From positions 1 to 64,000 of the forward strand of contig DUOX01000032.1 in NCBI GenBank assembly GCA_012838665.1: DNA of 64,000 bases, given 5' to 3'. The translations under genes and the position numbers were made by a program. The notes under the pieces were generated by a model, which worked only from the letters and a program-made list of their open reading frames with translations, had not been told where the DNA came from and searched no databases. Positions 36,051 to 44,209 of the stretch are shown here, one piece after another; the stretch's first letter is position 1, and the number at the start of each line of letters is the position of its first letter. Source of the stretch: Clostridiales bacterium. GTDB lineage: Bacteria > Bacillota > Clostridia > Oscillospirales > Oscillospiraceae.

Positions 36051-38261
36051 ATGGATAACAAAGACTTTGAAAACTACATAGACGAGACCGAGTTGTCTTT
36101 GGAGGCCATACTTGCCGAGTACAAAAGCGGGGTTCTTCTTGCCGATGGGGAGCGCGCCTTCAAGGACGAGCTTGAGGAACGCAGCCGCAGAATAATGCTG
36201 GATGCCATGGCAAGCACTATCGGTGCGGCCGGAATCAGCAGCCTTGAATCGGAAAGCGCCGGTCTTGACCATATACCCGGGGGAAAAACCGAAGAACATG
36301 ATTTGGAGCCCGTGCCCGCGGAAACTGCGGAAGACGGGCCGGATCCTGTTTTCGTGTCCGAGCCCCTGCTTGGGTGGGAGCCGGAAGCGGAAGAGATTAC
36401 GGACCTCGGGGAAACGGACGAGGAATACGCAAGGGCGGACTTCCCTCCGCCGGAACCTGAGCCGGAGGAAGAAGACCCCTACAGGCCGGAAAGGCAGTAC
36501 AGCCTGGGCGAAAGGCTGCTGGCGCCAATAATAGCCGTACTGGCCATGGTGGCCGTAAGGAGGCATCAGCGCTCACAGGCGGATCCCGCGGAGAAGGGAG
36601 AGGGGCTAGCTGAAAGCAAAGCCCTCGAACTGCCCCCGGAAAAGGTCGCAAGGCTTTACGCCGGCCAGGTAAAGCCCCTGAGAATTCGCGGCTTTTTGGC
36701 CGCTGCCCTTGCCGCCATTCTGGTGTTTTTGTCCTATGGCTACGAGCTGGGCATGACAATGCCGGGTGCTTTAAGCAGCATGCGTGTGCTCTCCCTGATG
36801 TGCATGCTCATTGTGCTTGCGGTCATTATGCTGGGCCTGGATATTTTCACAAACGGTATTGTGTCCCTCTTCAAAGGCGCGCCTGGAGCGGAAACCCTGG
36901 TTGCCGTGTCCTGTCTCCTGTCCATTCTCGACTCCATAGTCATTGCCCTTACGGGTCACGCCCGGGGAATGCCCTTTTGCTCCGTATCCGCCCTGTCCAT
37001 GGTTTTTGCCATATTGGGCGCGCGCTACACCTGTGAAGGCTACAGGACCACCTTCCGCACCCTTGCCATGAGCAAATCCCCCTATGTTGTCACCTCGGAA
37101 CAGGGAATTTCCGAGGGCGAGAGGACGCTGATTAAATCCCGGCGCGGCTATGAGGGGTTTATACACAGGAGCGAGGAGGCGGACCCGGGGGAAACCAGCT
37201 ACGCCCTTTTTACCCCCTTCCTTCTCGTATGCGCCTTTGTCCTGGCTTTTTTAGCCTCGGTGGTAAAGGGCAGGCCTGAGGATTTCTTCCATACCCTTTC
37301 GGCCCTCACCGCCGTATGCGCGTCCTTTTCCGCCCTGCTGGCATTTCCCCTGCCCTTTTCAATCACGGCACGCCGTCTCCTTCAAAGCGGCGCCGCAATA
37401 GCGGGATATGCCGGGGCCAGCGACATCAGCAGGAGCCCCAGGGTCATAGTCACCGATACGGATATTTTCCCCGCGGGCACCATGACTATGGAGAGTATAC
37501 ACATTCTGGAGGGCTACTATACGGACAAGGTCATCTCATACACCGGCAGCGTTATGGCCGCCTCCGGGGCGGGGCTTTCCGCGGTTTTTACCGAGCTTAT
37601 GCGCCGCAACGGCTGTACCATACACCGGGTTGAAAACTTCAGCTTCCACGAAGGAGGAGGTATTGAGGCCACCGTCAGAGGGGAGCAGGTCTATGTTGGT
37701 TCTTCGGGATACATGAACCTCATGGGCATCCGCCTGCCCAGGAAGTTGAACGCCAAAAACGCCGTGTTTGCCGCAATAAACGGTTCCCTTGTGGGTGTCT
37801 TCACCATAAACTATGTTCCCACCCCGTCAGTGCAGGACGCGCTGGTCACCCTGTTTCACAGCCGGGCTGTACCCCTGTTTGCCATACGGGATTTCAACAT
37901 TACCCCCCTGATGATACAGCAAAGATTCAGAATGCCGACGGATGGCTTTGATTTTCCCTCCTTTTCCGAGCGTTACCGGATTTCCGCCGCGGAACCGTCG
38001 GAGGGAAGCCCCCCGGCGGCGGTGCTCACCAGGGAGGGCCTTGGCCCCCTTGCGGAAGCCTCCGAACGGGGAAGGAGACTTTACCGGGCCTCACGGATTT
38101 CCGTTTTTATTTCCCTTCTCGGTTCCCTCACCGGACTTGTACTTATGTTCCTTTTATGCTTGAATGCCTCCTTCGATTCAGCCACGGCCGGCAATATGAT
38201 GACATTTATGTTCCTGTGGCTGGTGCCGGTGCTTGTGGTGTCTTTTGGGCTGCGGCGCTGA
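36051..38261 (+). CDS. Degenerate P1B-type-ATPase-like membrane protein
   Basis: A 736-aa protein not assignable to a working family. Residues 1-~160 are soluble and strongly acidic, followed by several membrane helices from ~204 on. The middle follows the layout of heavy-metal P-type ATPases: a helix with FPLPFSITARRLL (432-443) where P1B pumps have CPC and the following ALGLATP, then VTDTDIFPAGTMT (467-479) where they have DKTGTLTEGxMT. A nucleotide-domain-like GGGIEATVRGEQVYVGS, INGSLVGVF and two C-terminal helices follow. The phosphorylatable Asp is replaced by Thr468, and neither CPC nor TGDN is present, so it cannot pump by phosphorylation. GAAGGATG precedes the ATG. Inferred: a pseudo-ATPase with a scaffold or sensor role. 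Confidence 0.7.
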   Translation: MDNKDFENYIDETELSLEAILAEYKSGVLLADGERAFKDELEERSRRIMLDAMASTIGAAGISSLESESAGLDHIPGGKTEEHDLEPVPAETAEDGPDPVFVSEPLLGWEPEAEEITDLGETDEEYARADFPPPEPEPEEEDPYRPERQYSLGERLLAPIIAVLAMVAVRRHQRSQADPAEKGEGLAESKALELPPEKVARLYAGQVKPLRIRGFLAAALAAILVFLSYGYELGMTMPGALSSMRVLSLMCMLIVLAVIMLGLDIFTNGIVSLFKGAPGAETLVAVSCLLSILDSIVIALTGHARGMPFCSVSALSMVFAILGARYTCEGYRTTFRTLAMSKSPYVVTSEQGISEGERTLIKSRRGYEGFIHRSEEADPGETSYALFTPFLLVCAFVLAFLASVVKGRPEDFFHTLSALTAVCASFSALLAFPLPFSITARRLLQSGAAIAGYAGASDISRSPRVIVTDTDIFPAGTMTMESIHILEGYYTDKVISYTGSVMAASGAGLSAVFTELMRRNGCTIHRVENFSFHEGGGIEATVRGEQVYVGSSGYMNLMGIRLPRKLNAKNAVFAAINGSLVGVFTINYVPTPSVQDALVTLFHSRAVPLFAIRDFNITPLMIQQRFRMPTDGFDFPSFSERYRISAAEPSEGSPPAAVLTREGLGPLAEASERGRRLYRASRISVFISLLGSLTGLVLMFLLCLNASFDSATAGNMMTFMFLWLVPVLVVSFGLRR

Positions 38262-38327
38262 CCAAAAGGCCTTCCGGCATCGAAGAACTCACAAACAATC
38301 CAATCCATCAACCTGCACAAAACCCTG

Positions 38328-38356
38328 TTGCCAAGCATGTCAAAATAATGTATAAT
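38328..38356 (+). promoter_or_regulatory. Promoter of the EF-G-like gene
   Basis: TTGCCA (38328-38333), 17 bp, perfect TATAAT (38351-38356), 48 bp before the ATG. Confidence 0.7.
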
Positions 38357-38403
38357 TAATTTTAATACGCAGATATTACACTAAAATAGGGGAGAAACAA
38401 TAC

Positions 38404-40434
38404 ATGAGTTATGCAACGAGTAAACTCCGCAACATTTGCCTTCTGGGACACGGCAGCAACGGAAAAACCAGCCTGGTTGAAAGTATGCTGTACTGCGCAG
38501 GCGTAACTGACCGTTTGGGCCGCGTTGCAGACGGCAACACCGTCTCCGATTATGACCCCGAGGAAACCCGCCGCAAGTTCAGTATCGGGACCTCCACCAT
38601 GCACCTTGAGCACAACAAGTTCAGGATAAACATTCTTGACGCCCCCGGGTACTTCGATTTTGTAGGCGAGGTGTACCAGGCCCTCCGTGTGGCGGATGCG
38701 GGTATTATTGTCGTGGCCGCCAAGGACGGTGTGAACGTGGGTGCCGAAAAAGCCTGGAAATACCTTTCCGCCCGCAATCTGCCCCGGGCCTTCTATATAT
38801 CCAAACTGGACGAGGATCACGCCGACTTTGACGGCACCCTGTCTGCTCTCCGGGAGCAGTTCGGCCCCTCCGTCTGCCCTCTGACCATGCCCGTAACCCA
38901 GGGCGAAAAAGTGGTGGGCATTGTTGATGTTGTTACCAAAAAGGCCTATCAGGTAGACGGCCGCAAGCACAAGGAAATTCCCCTGCCCGCCGATATGAGC
39001 GACAAGGTTGAGGAGTTTTACAACATCCTAGCCGAATGCGTGGCCGAAACCAGCGAAGAATTCATGGAAAAATACTTTGGCGGCGAGGAGTTCACCTCCG
39101 ACGAAATATACTCCGCTTTGAGCGCAGGCATAGCCGAGTGCGACATTTTCCCCGTATTCTGCGGCAGCGCCTTTATGGGGCTTGGAACTCCAACTCTGCT
39201 TGACGCCATAACAAAATTCTTCCCCGTACCCATGGAAGATGGCAAACCCCTCGACGAAAACGGCCCTGCTGCAGCCATTGTTTACAAAACCGTTTCCGAC
39301 CAATACGGAAAGTTCTCTTTCTTCAAGGTGGTCTCCGGCAAGGTCACTTCAGATATGGTGCTTATTAACCCCCGTACCGGTTCCACTGAGAAACTGAGCC
39401 ACATCTACAAGATGCAGGGCAAGAAAAATGTTGAGGTTAACGAGATTGCCTGTGGCGATATCGGCGCCGTTTCCAAGCTCTCCGTTACCAAAACCGGAGA
39501 TACGCTTTGCGATTCCAAGCTGAACAAGGCCCTCCCCGGAATAGATTTTGACGAGCCCTGTTATTCCATGGCCATAGCCCCCAAGGTAAAGGGCCAGGAG
39601 GACAAGATAGCCGCCGGAATATCCCGTCTTTCCGAGGAAGACCTTACCTTCACTTTTGTCAACAACCCCGAAACCCGCCAGATGGTCATCTCCGGAGCCG
39701 GAGATATGCATCTGGACGTTATCTGCTCCAAGCTCAAGAACAAGTTTGGCGTAGATGTGGTGCTCAGCCCTGCCAGGGTACCCTACCGTGAAAAAATCTG
39801 CAAAAAGGTCAAAGTCCAAGGCAAGCACAAAAAGCAGTCCGGTGGCCATGGCCAGTACGGCGACGTTTGGGTTGAGTTTGAGCCCCAGGATGAGACCGAA
39901 GACCTGATTTTTGAAGAAAAGATTTTCGGCGGCAGCGTGCCCAGGAACTTCCACCCCGCCGTGGAAAAGGGCCTGCGGGATTCCATCCAGAAAGGCGTTT
40001 TGGCCGGATATCCCGTGGTCTACCTGAAGGCCACACTGGTGGACGGTTCCTACCATGAGGTGGACTCCTCCGAAATGGCCTTTAAAACCGCCGCCAGCCT
40101 GGCCTATAAGGCCGGTCTGCCTCAGGCCAGCCCCGTTATTCTGGAGCCCATCGGCCACCTGAAGGTCATGGTTCCTGACACCTACCTGGGCGACATCATG
40201 TCCGACCTGAGCAAACGCCGCGGCAGCCCACTGGGCATGAGTGTGGCCGACGGCATGCAGGTGGTGGAAGCCGAGGTCCCCATGGCGGAAATGTCCAGCT
40301 ATGCCATTGACCTGCGCTCCATGACTCAGGGCAGAGGCTCCTTTACCTTCACTTTCTCCAGGTATGAGGAGGCCCCCGCGAACATACAGCAGAAAATAAT
40401 AAAGGAAGCTAAGGCTCTGTCCGAAGGCGAATAA
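38404..40434 (+). CDS. EF-G-like translational GTPase (FusA paralog)
   Basis: A 676-aa five-domain GTPase of the EF-G family. G1 is GHGSNGKTS, G3 is DAPGYFDF, and the G4 position reads SKLDEDHADF instead of the usual NKMD, so a Ser replaces the guanine-contacting Asn. The EF-G C-terminal domains are complete (GAGDMHLDVI, KKQSGGHGQYGDVWVEFEP, SLAYKAGLPQASPVILEPI, RGSPLGM). The divergence from canonical FusA and its lone position, away from rpsL-rpsG-tuf, mark it as the EF-G-like second type seen in many Firmicutes. Its role is uncertain. It has its own promoter and terminator. Confidence 0.88.
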   Translation: MSYATSKLRNICLLGHGSNGKTSLVESMLYCAGVTDRLGRVADGNTVSDYDPEETRRKFSIGTSTMHLEHNKFRINILDAPGYFDFVGEVYQALRVADAGIIVVAAKDGVNVGAEKAWKYLSARNLPRAFYISKLDEDHADFDGTLSALREQFGPSVCPLTMPVTQGEKVVGIVDVVTKKAYQVDGRKHKEIPLPADMSDKVEEFYNILAECVAETSEEFMEKYFGGEEFTSDEIYSALSAGIAECDIFPVFCGSAFMGLGTPTLLDAITKFFPVPMEDGKPLDENGPAAAIVYKTVSDQYGKFSFFKVVSGKVTSDMVLINPRTGSTEKLSHIYKMQGKKNVEVNEIACGDIGAVSKLSVTKTGDTLCDSKLNKALPGIDFDEPCYSMAIAPKVKGQEDKIAAGISRLSEEDLTFTFVNNPETRQMVISGAGDMHLDVICSKLKNKFGVDVVLSPARVPYREKICKKVKVQGKHKKQSGGHGQYGDVWVEFEPQDETEDLIFEEKIFGGSVPRNFHPAVEKGLRDSIQKGVLAGYPVVYLKATLVDGSYHEVDSSEMAFKTAASLAYKAGLPQASPVILEPIGHLKVMVPDTYLGDIMSDLSKRRGSPLGMSVADGMQVVEAEVPMAEMSSYAIDLRSMTQGRGSFTFTFSRYEEAPANIQQKIIKEAKALSEGE

Positions 40435-40465
40435 GCTCCGGGCAATTTCTGCTCGACAACACAAT

Positions 40466-40496
40466 AATGGGAACCGGTTTTCTCGGTTCCCATTTC
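40466..40496 (+). terminator. Terminator after EF-G-like gene
   Basis: Eleven-bp perfect stem AATGGGAACCG (40466-40476) with its complement (40484-40494) and a seven-base loop, ending CATTTC. The T-run is short. Confidence 0.7.
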
Positions 40497-40645
40497 TGCG
40501 CCCGCCTCTGGAACAAATCCTTTCTGTATCCGTCTAAACTTGAGAACATTATGAAACTAGAATGTAAAACCTGCTGTATAGCGCAGCATTTAAAAAATTC
40601 GCTTTCAACCAGCACTACATAATTAGCATTTAAAAAGGTGGTATT

Positions 40646-41554
40646 ATGAGTAAACGCAAAAAAGTGCTGCTATATTATTTCTGGTCAGTCGCAATAGTCA
40701 TATGTATTGCGCTGGTGCTGTTTTCCCTTATATTCACCGCCTGCTCAAAAAAGCAGCCCGGTGATAATAATCCTTCCCCTTCGCCCCAGATAACCGGCGA
40801 GCCCGCCCCCGGCGGCGATGATTCCGGTCAGGGCGATGAACCCGCCCCGGCACAGGAGACCGACCCTGTGGACCCCGCTCCGGAGGCAACGGAGCCCGGT
40901 GACGGCCCGGATGCGGAGCCCGGCCAGGTTTCCACTGTATTGGGAGAGACGGAGGACATGGGTCAGGAATATGTGGACAAGCTGGTTTTCCTCGGGGACA
41001 GCACCACTTACGGCCTCAAGGCTTATAGCATGCTCTCCGGCGGCAAAAACACCACCCAGGTATGGACTCCCGCCAGCGGCACCCTCACCCTGTCCTATCA
41101 GAGTATTGCTACCATCGTTTATCCGGAAACCGGCGAGGAGATTACCATTGTGGAAGCCGTGACAAGAAAGCAGCCTGAGTATCTGGTCATTACCCTGGGC
41201 GTCAACGGCGTGTCCTTTATGGACGAGGAATACTTTACCCTGGAATACACAAAACTTGTGAACAGCATTGCGGAGGCCAGCCCAAACACCAGGATAATCC
41301 TTAACTCCATATACCCCGTGGCCTCTAACTACGACAAGCAGGAACATATTAACAACGAAAAAATAACCGCCGCCAACGGTTGGATACTGGCTCTGGCGGA
41401 AGAACTGGGCGTCAGGTATTTAGACAGCGCTTCCGTAATTACAGGACCAGACGGTTTTCTCCCGGACGAATACCAGAACGGCGACGGTATACACTTAAAC
41501 GAAGCGGGCTTCTCCCGCATTCTGGACTATATCAGAACCCACGGATATCAATAA
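40646..41554 (+). CDS. Secreted SGNH/GDSL-family hydrolase, probable lipoprotein
   Basis: A 302-aa exported protein. A basic start and hydrophobic helix end at FTAC, a plausible lipobox (Cys33), followed by a ~70-residue Pro/Glu/Asp-rich linker. The catalytic domain has FLGDSTTYG with nucleophile Ser119 (block I), LGVNGVSF (block III) and DGIHLNEAGF with the Asp-His pair (block V). Family members deacylate sugars, lipids or peptidoglycan; the substrate here is unknown. AAAAGGTGG lies before the ATG. The DUF4358 lipoprotein gene follows after 17 bp and is probably co-expressed. Confidence 0.85.
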   Translation: MSKRKKVLLYYFWSVAIVICIALVLFSLIFTACSKKQPGDNNPSPSPQITGEPAPGGDDSGQGDEPAPAQETDPVDPAPEATEPGDGPDAEPGQVSTVLGETEDMGQEYVDKLVFLGDSTTYGLKAYSMLSGGKNTTQVWTPASGTLTLSYQSIATIVYPETGEEITIVEAVTRKQPEYLVITLGVNGVSFMDEEYFTLEYTKLVNSIAEASPNTRIILNSIYPVASNYDKQEHINNEKITAANGWILALAEELGVRYLDSASVITGPDGFLPDEYQNGDGIHLNEAGFSRILDYIRTHGYQ

Positions 41555-41571
41555 CAGCGAGGTAAATTGCA

Positions 41572-42066
41572 ATGAGAAGTACTGCCCGATACGCGGCGCT
41601 GCTTATCATATTTGTCCTTGTCCTCTCTCTCTTGTCCGCCTGCGGAAAATCCGATGTTGCCGATGATGTGCCTGTGGAGGACATCGTCCAGAAAGTGGAC
41701 GAGGCTCTGGGTAATGACGGCACTCTTGTTGCCGTGGACGCCGACTACATCAGGGGCTCCATGCGTATGGACGTATCCGATTATGCCGGTTATGTGGTAA
41801 AAATCAATGCCTTTGGCGCCAACATTGATGAATACGGCATTTTTAAGGGCGCTGACGAAAATCAGACCAGGGAAATCGCCAAAGCGGTTGAGGATTATCT
41901 CCAAATGCGGGAGGACACATGGATGGTGGAGTACATGCCCGAGGAGCACCCCAAGCTGCTGGCGGCCGAGCATAAGACCCTCGGCAATTACGTCATGTAC
42001 GCCATCTTGTGGGAAGAAGAAAAGGCTACCGCCTTTGACGCTTTTACTGCCGCTCTCAGCAAATAA
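41572..42066 (+). CDS. DUF4358-type lipoprotein
   Basis: A 164-aa lipoprotein with a classic signal ending LLSAC (lipobox Cys near residue 23). The mature part has EDIVQKVDEALG and the downstream VKINAFGANIDEYGIFKG pattern of DUF4358 proteins, whose function is unknown. It lies 17 bp after the SGNH hydrolase gene, a pairing that suggests a shared envelope process. GAGGTAAATTGCA precedes the ATG. A long hairpin follows the stop. Confidence 0.8.
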   Translation: MRSTARYAALLIIFVLVLSLLSACGKSDVADDVPVEDIVQKVDEALGNDGTLVAVDADYIRGSMRMDVSDYAGYVVKINAFGANIDEYGIFKGADENQTREIAKAVEDYLQMREDTWMVEYMPEEHPKLLAAEHKTLGNYVMYAILWEEEKATAFDAFTAALSK

Positions 42067-42068
42067 CC

Positions 42069-42120
42069 GATACAAAAAGGCCACTCAATCCCTTTCATTA
42101 CAGCGGCCTATTTTTGTATC
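42069..42120 (+). terminator. Terminator after DUF4358 gene
   Basis: GATACAAAAAGGCC (42069-42082) pairs with GGCCTATTTTTGTATC (42105-42120) apart from a small bulge. The 22-base loop is long but the 3' arm is T-rich. Confidence 0.6.
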
Positions 42121-42169
42121 ATCACATGATTTTCACCTGTCAAGCCATACAAAGCGCCTTCCTTTGTAG

Positions 42170-42463
42170 TCTAAAATTTCCTCATCTCTCATCGACAAAG
42201 GCGAGGAAATTAGCTCCCATGAATCGTCAGGCGACGCCATGGTGATTTGCCTGGACGGCGTTGGAGAAATTACCATTGACGACGAGAAATATACCTTGAA
42301 ACCTGGGGAAACTATCATCATGCCTGCAAGAAGGCCCCACGCCGTATTTGCAAAAGAGCAGTTTAAAATGTTTCTTATAGTCGTATTCCACAGTAAAAGG
42401 AAGGTGCGTTTAAATGAAAGCATTCGTGGATCGTTCCGGCTGCATAGGCTGTGGCCTGTGTGA
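42170..42463 (+). pseudogene. Cupin-domain fragment lacking its N-terminus
   Basis: The open frame from 42170 (after TAG at 42167) encodes cupin_2-like sequence: LIDKGEEISSH, GDAMVICLDGVGEITI, KYTLKPGETIIMPARRPHAV and FKMFLIVVF. These are the two cupin motifs, with metal-binding His candidates. A complete small cupin of this type has 25-30 more N-terminal residues; here a stop codon replaces them and no good ribosome site precedes the first ATG (42239). The 3' end runs 50 bp into the ferredoxin gene in another frame. I read it as a truncated relic, with a short functional protein from 42239 less likely. Confidence 0.5.
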
Positions 42464-42605
42464 AAGCATCTGCCCGGAGGTTTTCCGCATTGACGACGAG
42501 GGCCTTGCGGAAGCCTACGGCGAAGTGGACGCTTCTAACGAGGACAGTGCAACGGAGGCCCGGGACAGTTGCCCGGTTTCCGTCATTTCCCTGGAGGAGG
42601 ACTAA
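42414..42605 (+). CDS. Small [4Fe-4S] ferredoxin
   Basis: A 63-aa acidic ferredoxin. Cluster ligands are in CIGCGLC (Cys10, 13, 16) and DSCPVSVI near residue 53; an additional Cys20 (ESICPEVF) is usual in this single-cluster group. It is a one-electron carrier for fermentation or flavin-based bifurcation enzymes. AAGGAAGGTG precedes the ATG. It stands after a cupin fragment and ends at a perfect 40-bp palindrome shared with the convergent znu operon. Confidence 0.9.
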   Translation: MKAFVDRSGCIGCGLCESICPEVFRIDDEGLAEAYGEVDASNEDSATEARDSCPVSVISLEED

Positions 42606-42626
42606 TTGCCCCGCGCCAAAAAAATA

Positions 42627-42666
42627 TCACACTGCCCGGATTTGCATGCAAATCCGGGCAGTGTGA
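42627..42666. terminator. 40-bp perfect palindrome, bidirectional terminator
   Basis: Bases 42627-42646 and 42647-42666 are exact reverse complements with no spacer (centre TTTGCATGCAAA). The plus strand continues CTTTTATCC. The minus strand continues TATTTTTTT, a strong T-run for the znu operon. It serves both convergent units. Confidence 0.88.
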
Positions 42667-42690
42667 CTTTTATCCGGTTTATCTTGAGTC

Positions 42691-43509
42691 TTATCTGTAC
42701 TTGATGTGTCCGGCGGCAAAAAAGACGAGAAAAGCAAGGATATTCACCACAACAATACTTGCCCCCACCGGGGTGGCCCAGGCGTAGGAAATAACAATCC
42801 CCACAAAAAAGCAGATCACCGACAGGGCCGCCGATGACAGCACCACGGATTTATAGCTCTTGAATACGCGCATGGAGGTGAGGGCGGGGAAAATTATCAT
42901 GCTGGATATAAGCAGGGCCCCCATCAGCCGCATGCCCAGAACAACAGTGACGGCGGTAAGCAGGGCAATAAGCAGGTTATAAGCGCCTACCTTAATACCG
43001 GTTGCTCTGGCAAAACACTCGTCAAAGGTGACGGCAAATATTTTTGAATAAAACAGCGCGTACAGGACAAGCACCACCGCTGACAGAACAACACTCACCA
43101 GGACATCCCCCCTGCCCATGGCAAGTATGCTGCCGAAAAGAAAGTTATACACGTCCACATTCATGCCTCTGGTCAGTGACAGAGCCATAATGCCCACTGC
43201 AAGGGAGCCGGTGGAGATGAGCGCTATCAGCGCGTCCCCTTTTATTCTGCTGTTTTCGCTGAGCCTCAGCATCAAAAATGCCGCAGCCACCACCACGGGT
43301 ATGGACACCTGCAGCGGCGCCGCGTTCAGGGCGGTGGCAACGGCTAGGGCTCCAAAACTCACGTGGGACAGCCCGTCCCCTATCATGGAATATCTCTTAA
43401 GTACCAGGCTCACCCCCAGAAGGGAGGCGCAAAGGGCGATAAGCCCCCCGGCAACCAGGGCCCGGGCCATAAAAGGGTAATTCAGCATTTCCCGCAGCAG
43501 TTCAAACAT
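42691..43509 (-). CDS. znuB: Metal ABC transporter permease (ZnuB/MntB-like)
   Basis: A 272-aa ABC-3 family permease with about eight helices. Family signatures are FMARALVAGGLIALCASLLG at the start, YSMIGDGLSHVSFGALA and TGIKVGAYNLLIALLTA. The start is the ATG at 43509 with GGGAGG upstream; a longer reading to 43626 only covers the end of the ATPase gene. It is the last gene of a fur-znuA-znuC-znuB run, one base after znuC. Zinc is more likely than manganese, given the His/Asp-rich loop in ZnuA and the adjacent Fur-family gene. Confidence 0.92.
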   Translation of the reverse strand: MFELLREMLNYPFMARALVAGGLIALCASLLGVSLVLKRYSMIGDGLSHVSFGALAVATALNAAPLQVSIPVVVAAAFLMLRLSENSRIKGDALIALISTGSLAVGIMALSLTRGMNVDVYNFLFGSILAMGRGDVLVSVVLSAVVLVLYALFYSKIFAVTFDECFARATGIKVGAYNLLIALLTAVTVVLGMRLMGALLISSMIIFPALTSMRVFKSYKSVVLSSAALSVICFFVGIVISYAWATPVGASIVVVNILAFLVFFAAGHIKYR

Positions 43510-43510
43510 T

Positions 43511-44209
43511 TCACGCCTCCCCCAAAAAGCGCATTCCCGGGCTGCTCTGCAAATAATCCGAGACTGTTCCGAAAAACAGGGGCCCTTTTTGCAGGTGCAG
43601 GATATGGGAGGCATGGGCAATAGCACCGGACAAGTCGTGGGAAACCATGATTATAGTACTGCCCTCATCATTAAGCTCCTTCACTATGCCATGGAGGTCA
43701 TGGGTAATCACCGGGTCCAGGCCCGCAAAGGGCTCGTCAAGAAGCAACAGCCTTTTCGCGGCGCAGAGGGCCCTTGCCAGCAAGACCCGCCGCTGCTGCC
43801 CCCCGGAAAGCTCCCGGAAGCATGCCCGGGCCAGATCCGCAATTTCCAGCTTCTCCATATTGGCCCTGGCCCTTGCCCTGTCCTCCTTGGAATAACATGG
43901 GCATAGCCGCTTGGAGTTGAGGCAGCCCGAGAGGACCACCTCCCACACATTTGCGGGGAAGTCTTTCTGGGCCTCCGTCTGCTGGGGCAGATAGCCGATC
44001 TCCTCCTGCTTCAACCCCTCGTGGAATCTAATCTCTCCCCTGTCGGGGCTCTTCAAGGAGAGTATGGCCTTCAGCAGGGTGCTCTTCCCGGAACCGTTTT
44101 CGCCCACGATGCACAAATAGTCCCCCGAATTGACCTGGAAGGAGAGCTGGGATATAACCACGTTCCCGTCATAGGACAGGGTCAAATCCCTGCACGTAAT
44201 CAAGGCCAT
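43511..44209 (-). CDS. znuC: Metal ABC transporter ATPase (ZnuC-like)
   Basis: A 232-aa ABC ATPase with Walker A GENGSGKST, the Q-loop YLPQQ, signature ELSGGQQRR, Walker B LLLLDEPFAGLD and the H-loop VSHD. The start codon overlaps the znuA stop by one base (TGATG), and the stop lies one base before znuB. It energises uptake of Zn(II), or Mn(II), with the neighbouring binding protein and permease. Confidence 0.93.
   Translation of the reverse strand: MALITCRDLTLSYDGNVVISQLSFQVNSGDYLCIVGENGSGKSTLLKAILSLKSPDRGEIRFHEGLKQEEIGYLPQQTEAQKDFPANVWEVVLSGCLNSKRLCPCYSKEDRARARANMEKLEIADLARACFRELSGGQQRRVLLARALCAAKRLLLLDEPFAGLDPVITHDLHGIVKELNDEGSTIIMVSHDLSGAIAHASHILHLQKGPLFFGTVSDYLQSSPGMRFLGEA

Noticed and set aside
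35196..36566. Long reverse-strand open frame (456 codons) opposite rlmB and the start of the ATPase-like gene
   Set aside because: It spans two forward genes and their intergenic promoter; no motifs, no ribosome site.
39349..40464. Reverse-strand open frame (371 codons) opposite the EF-G-like gene
   Set aside because: Antisense to a conserved GTPase gene; gly/his-rich shadow sequence without domain signs.
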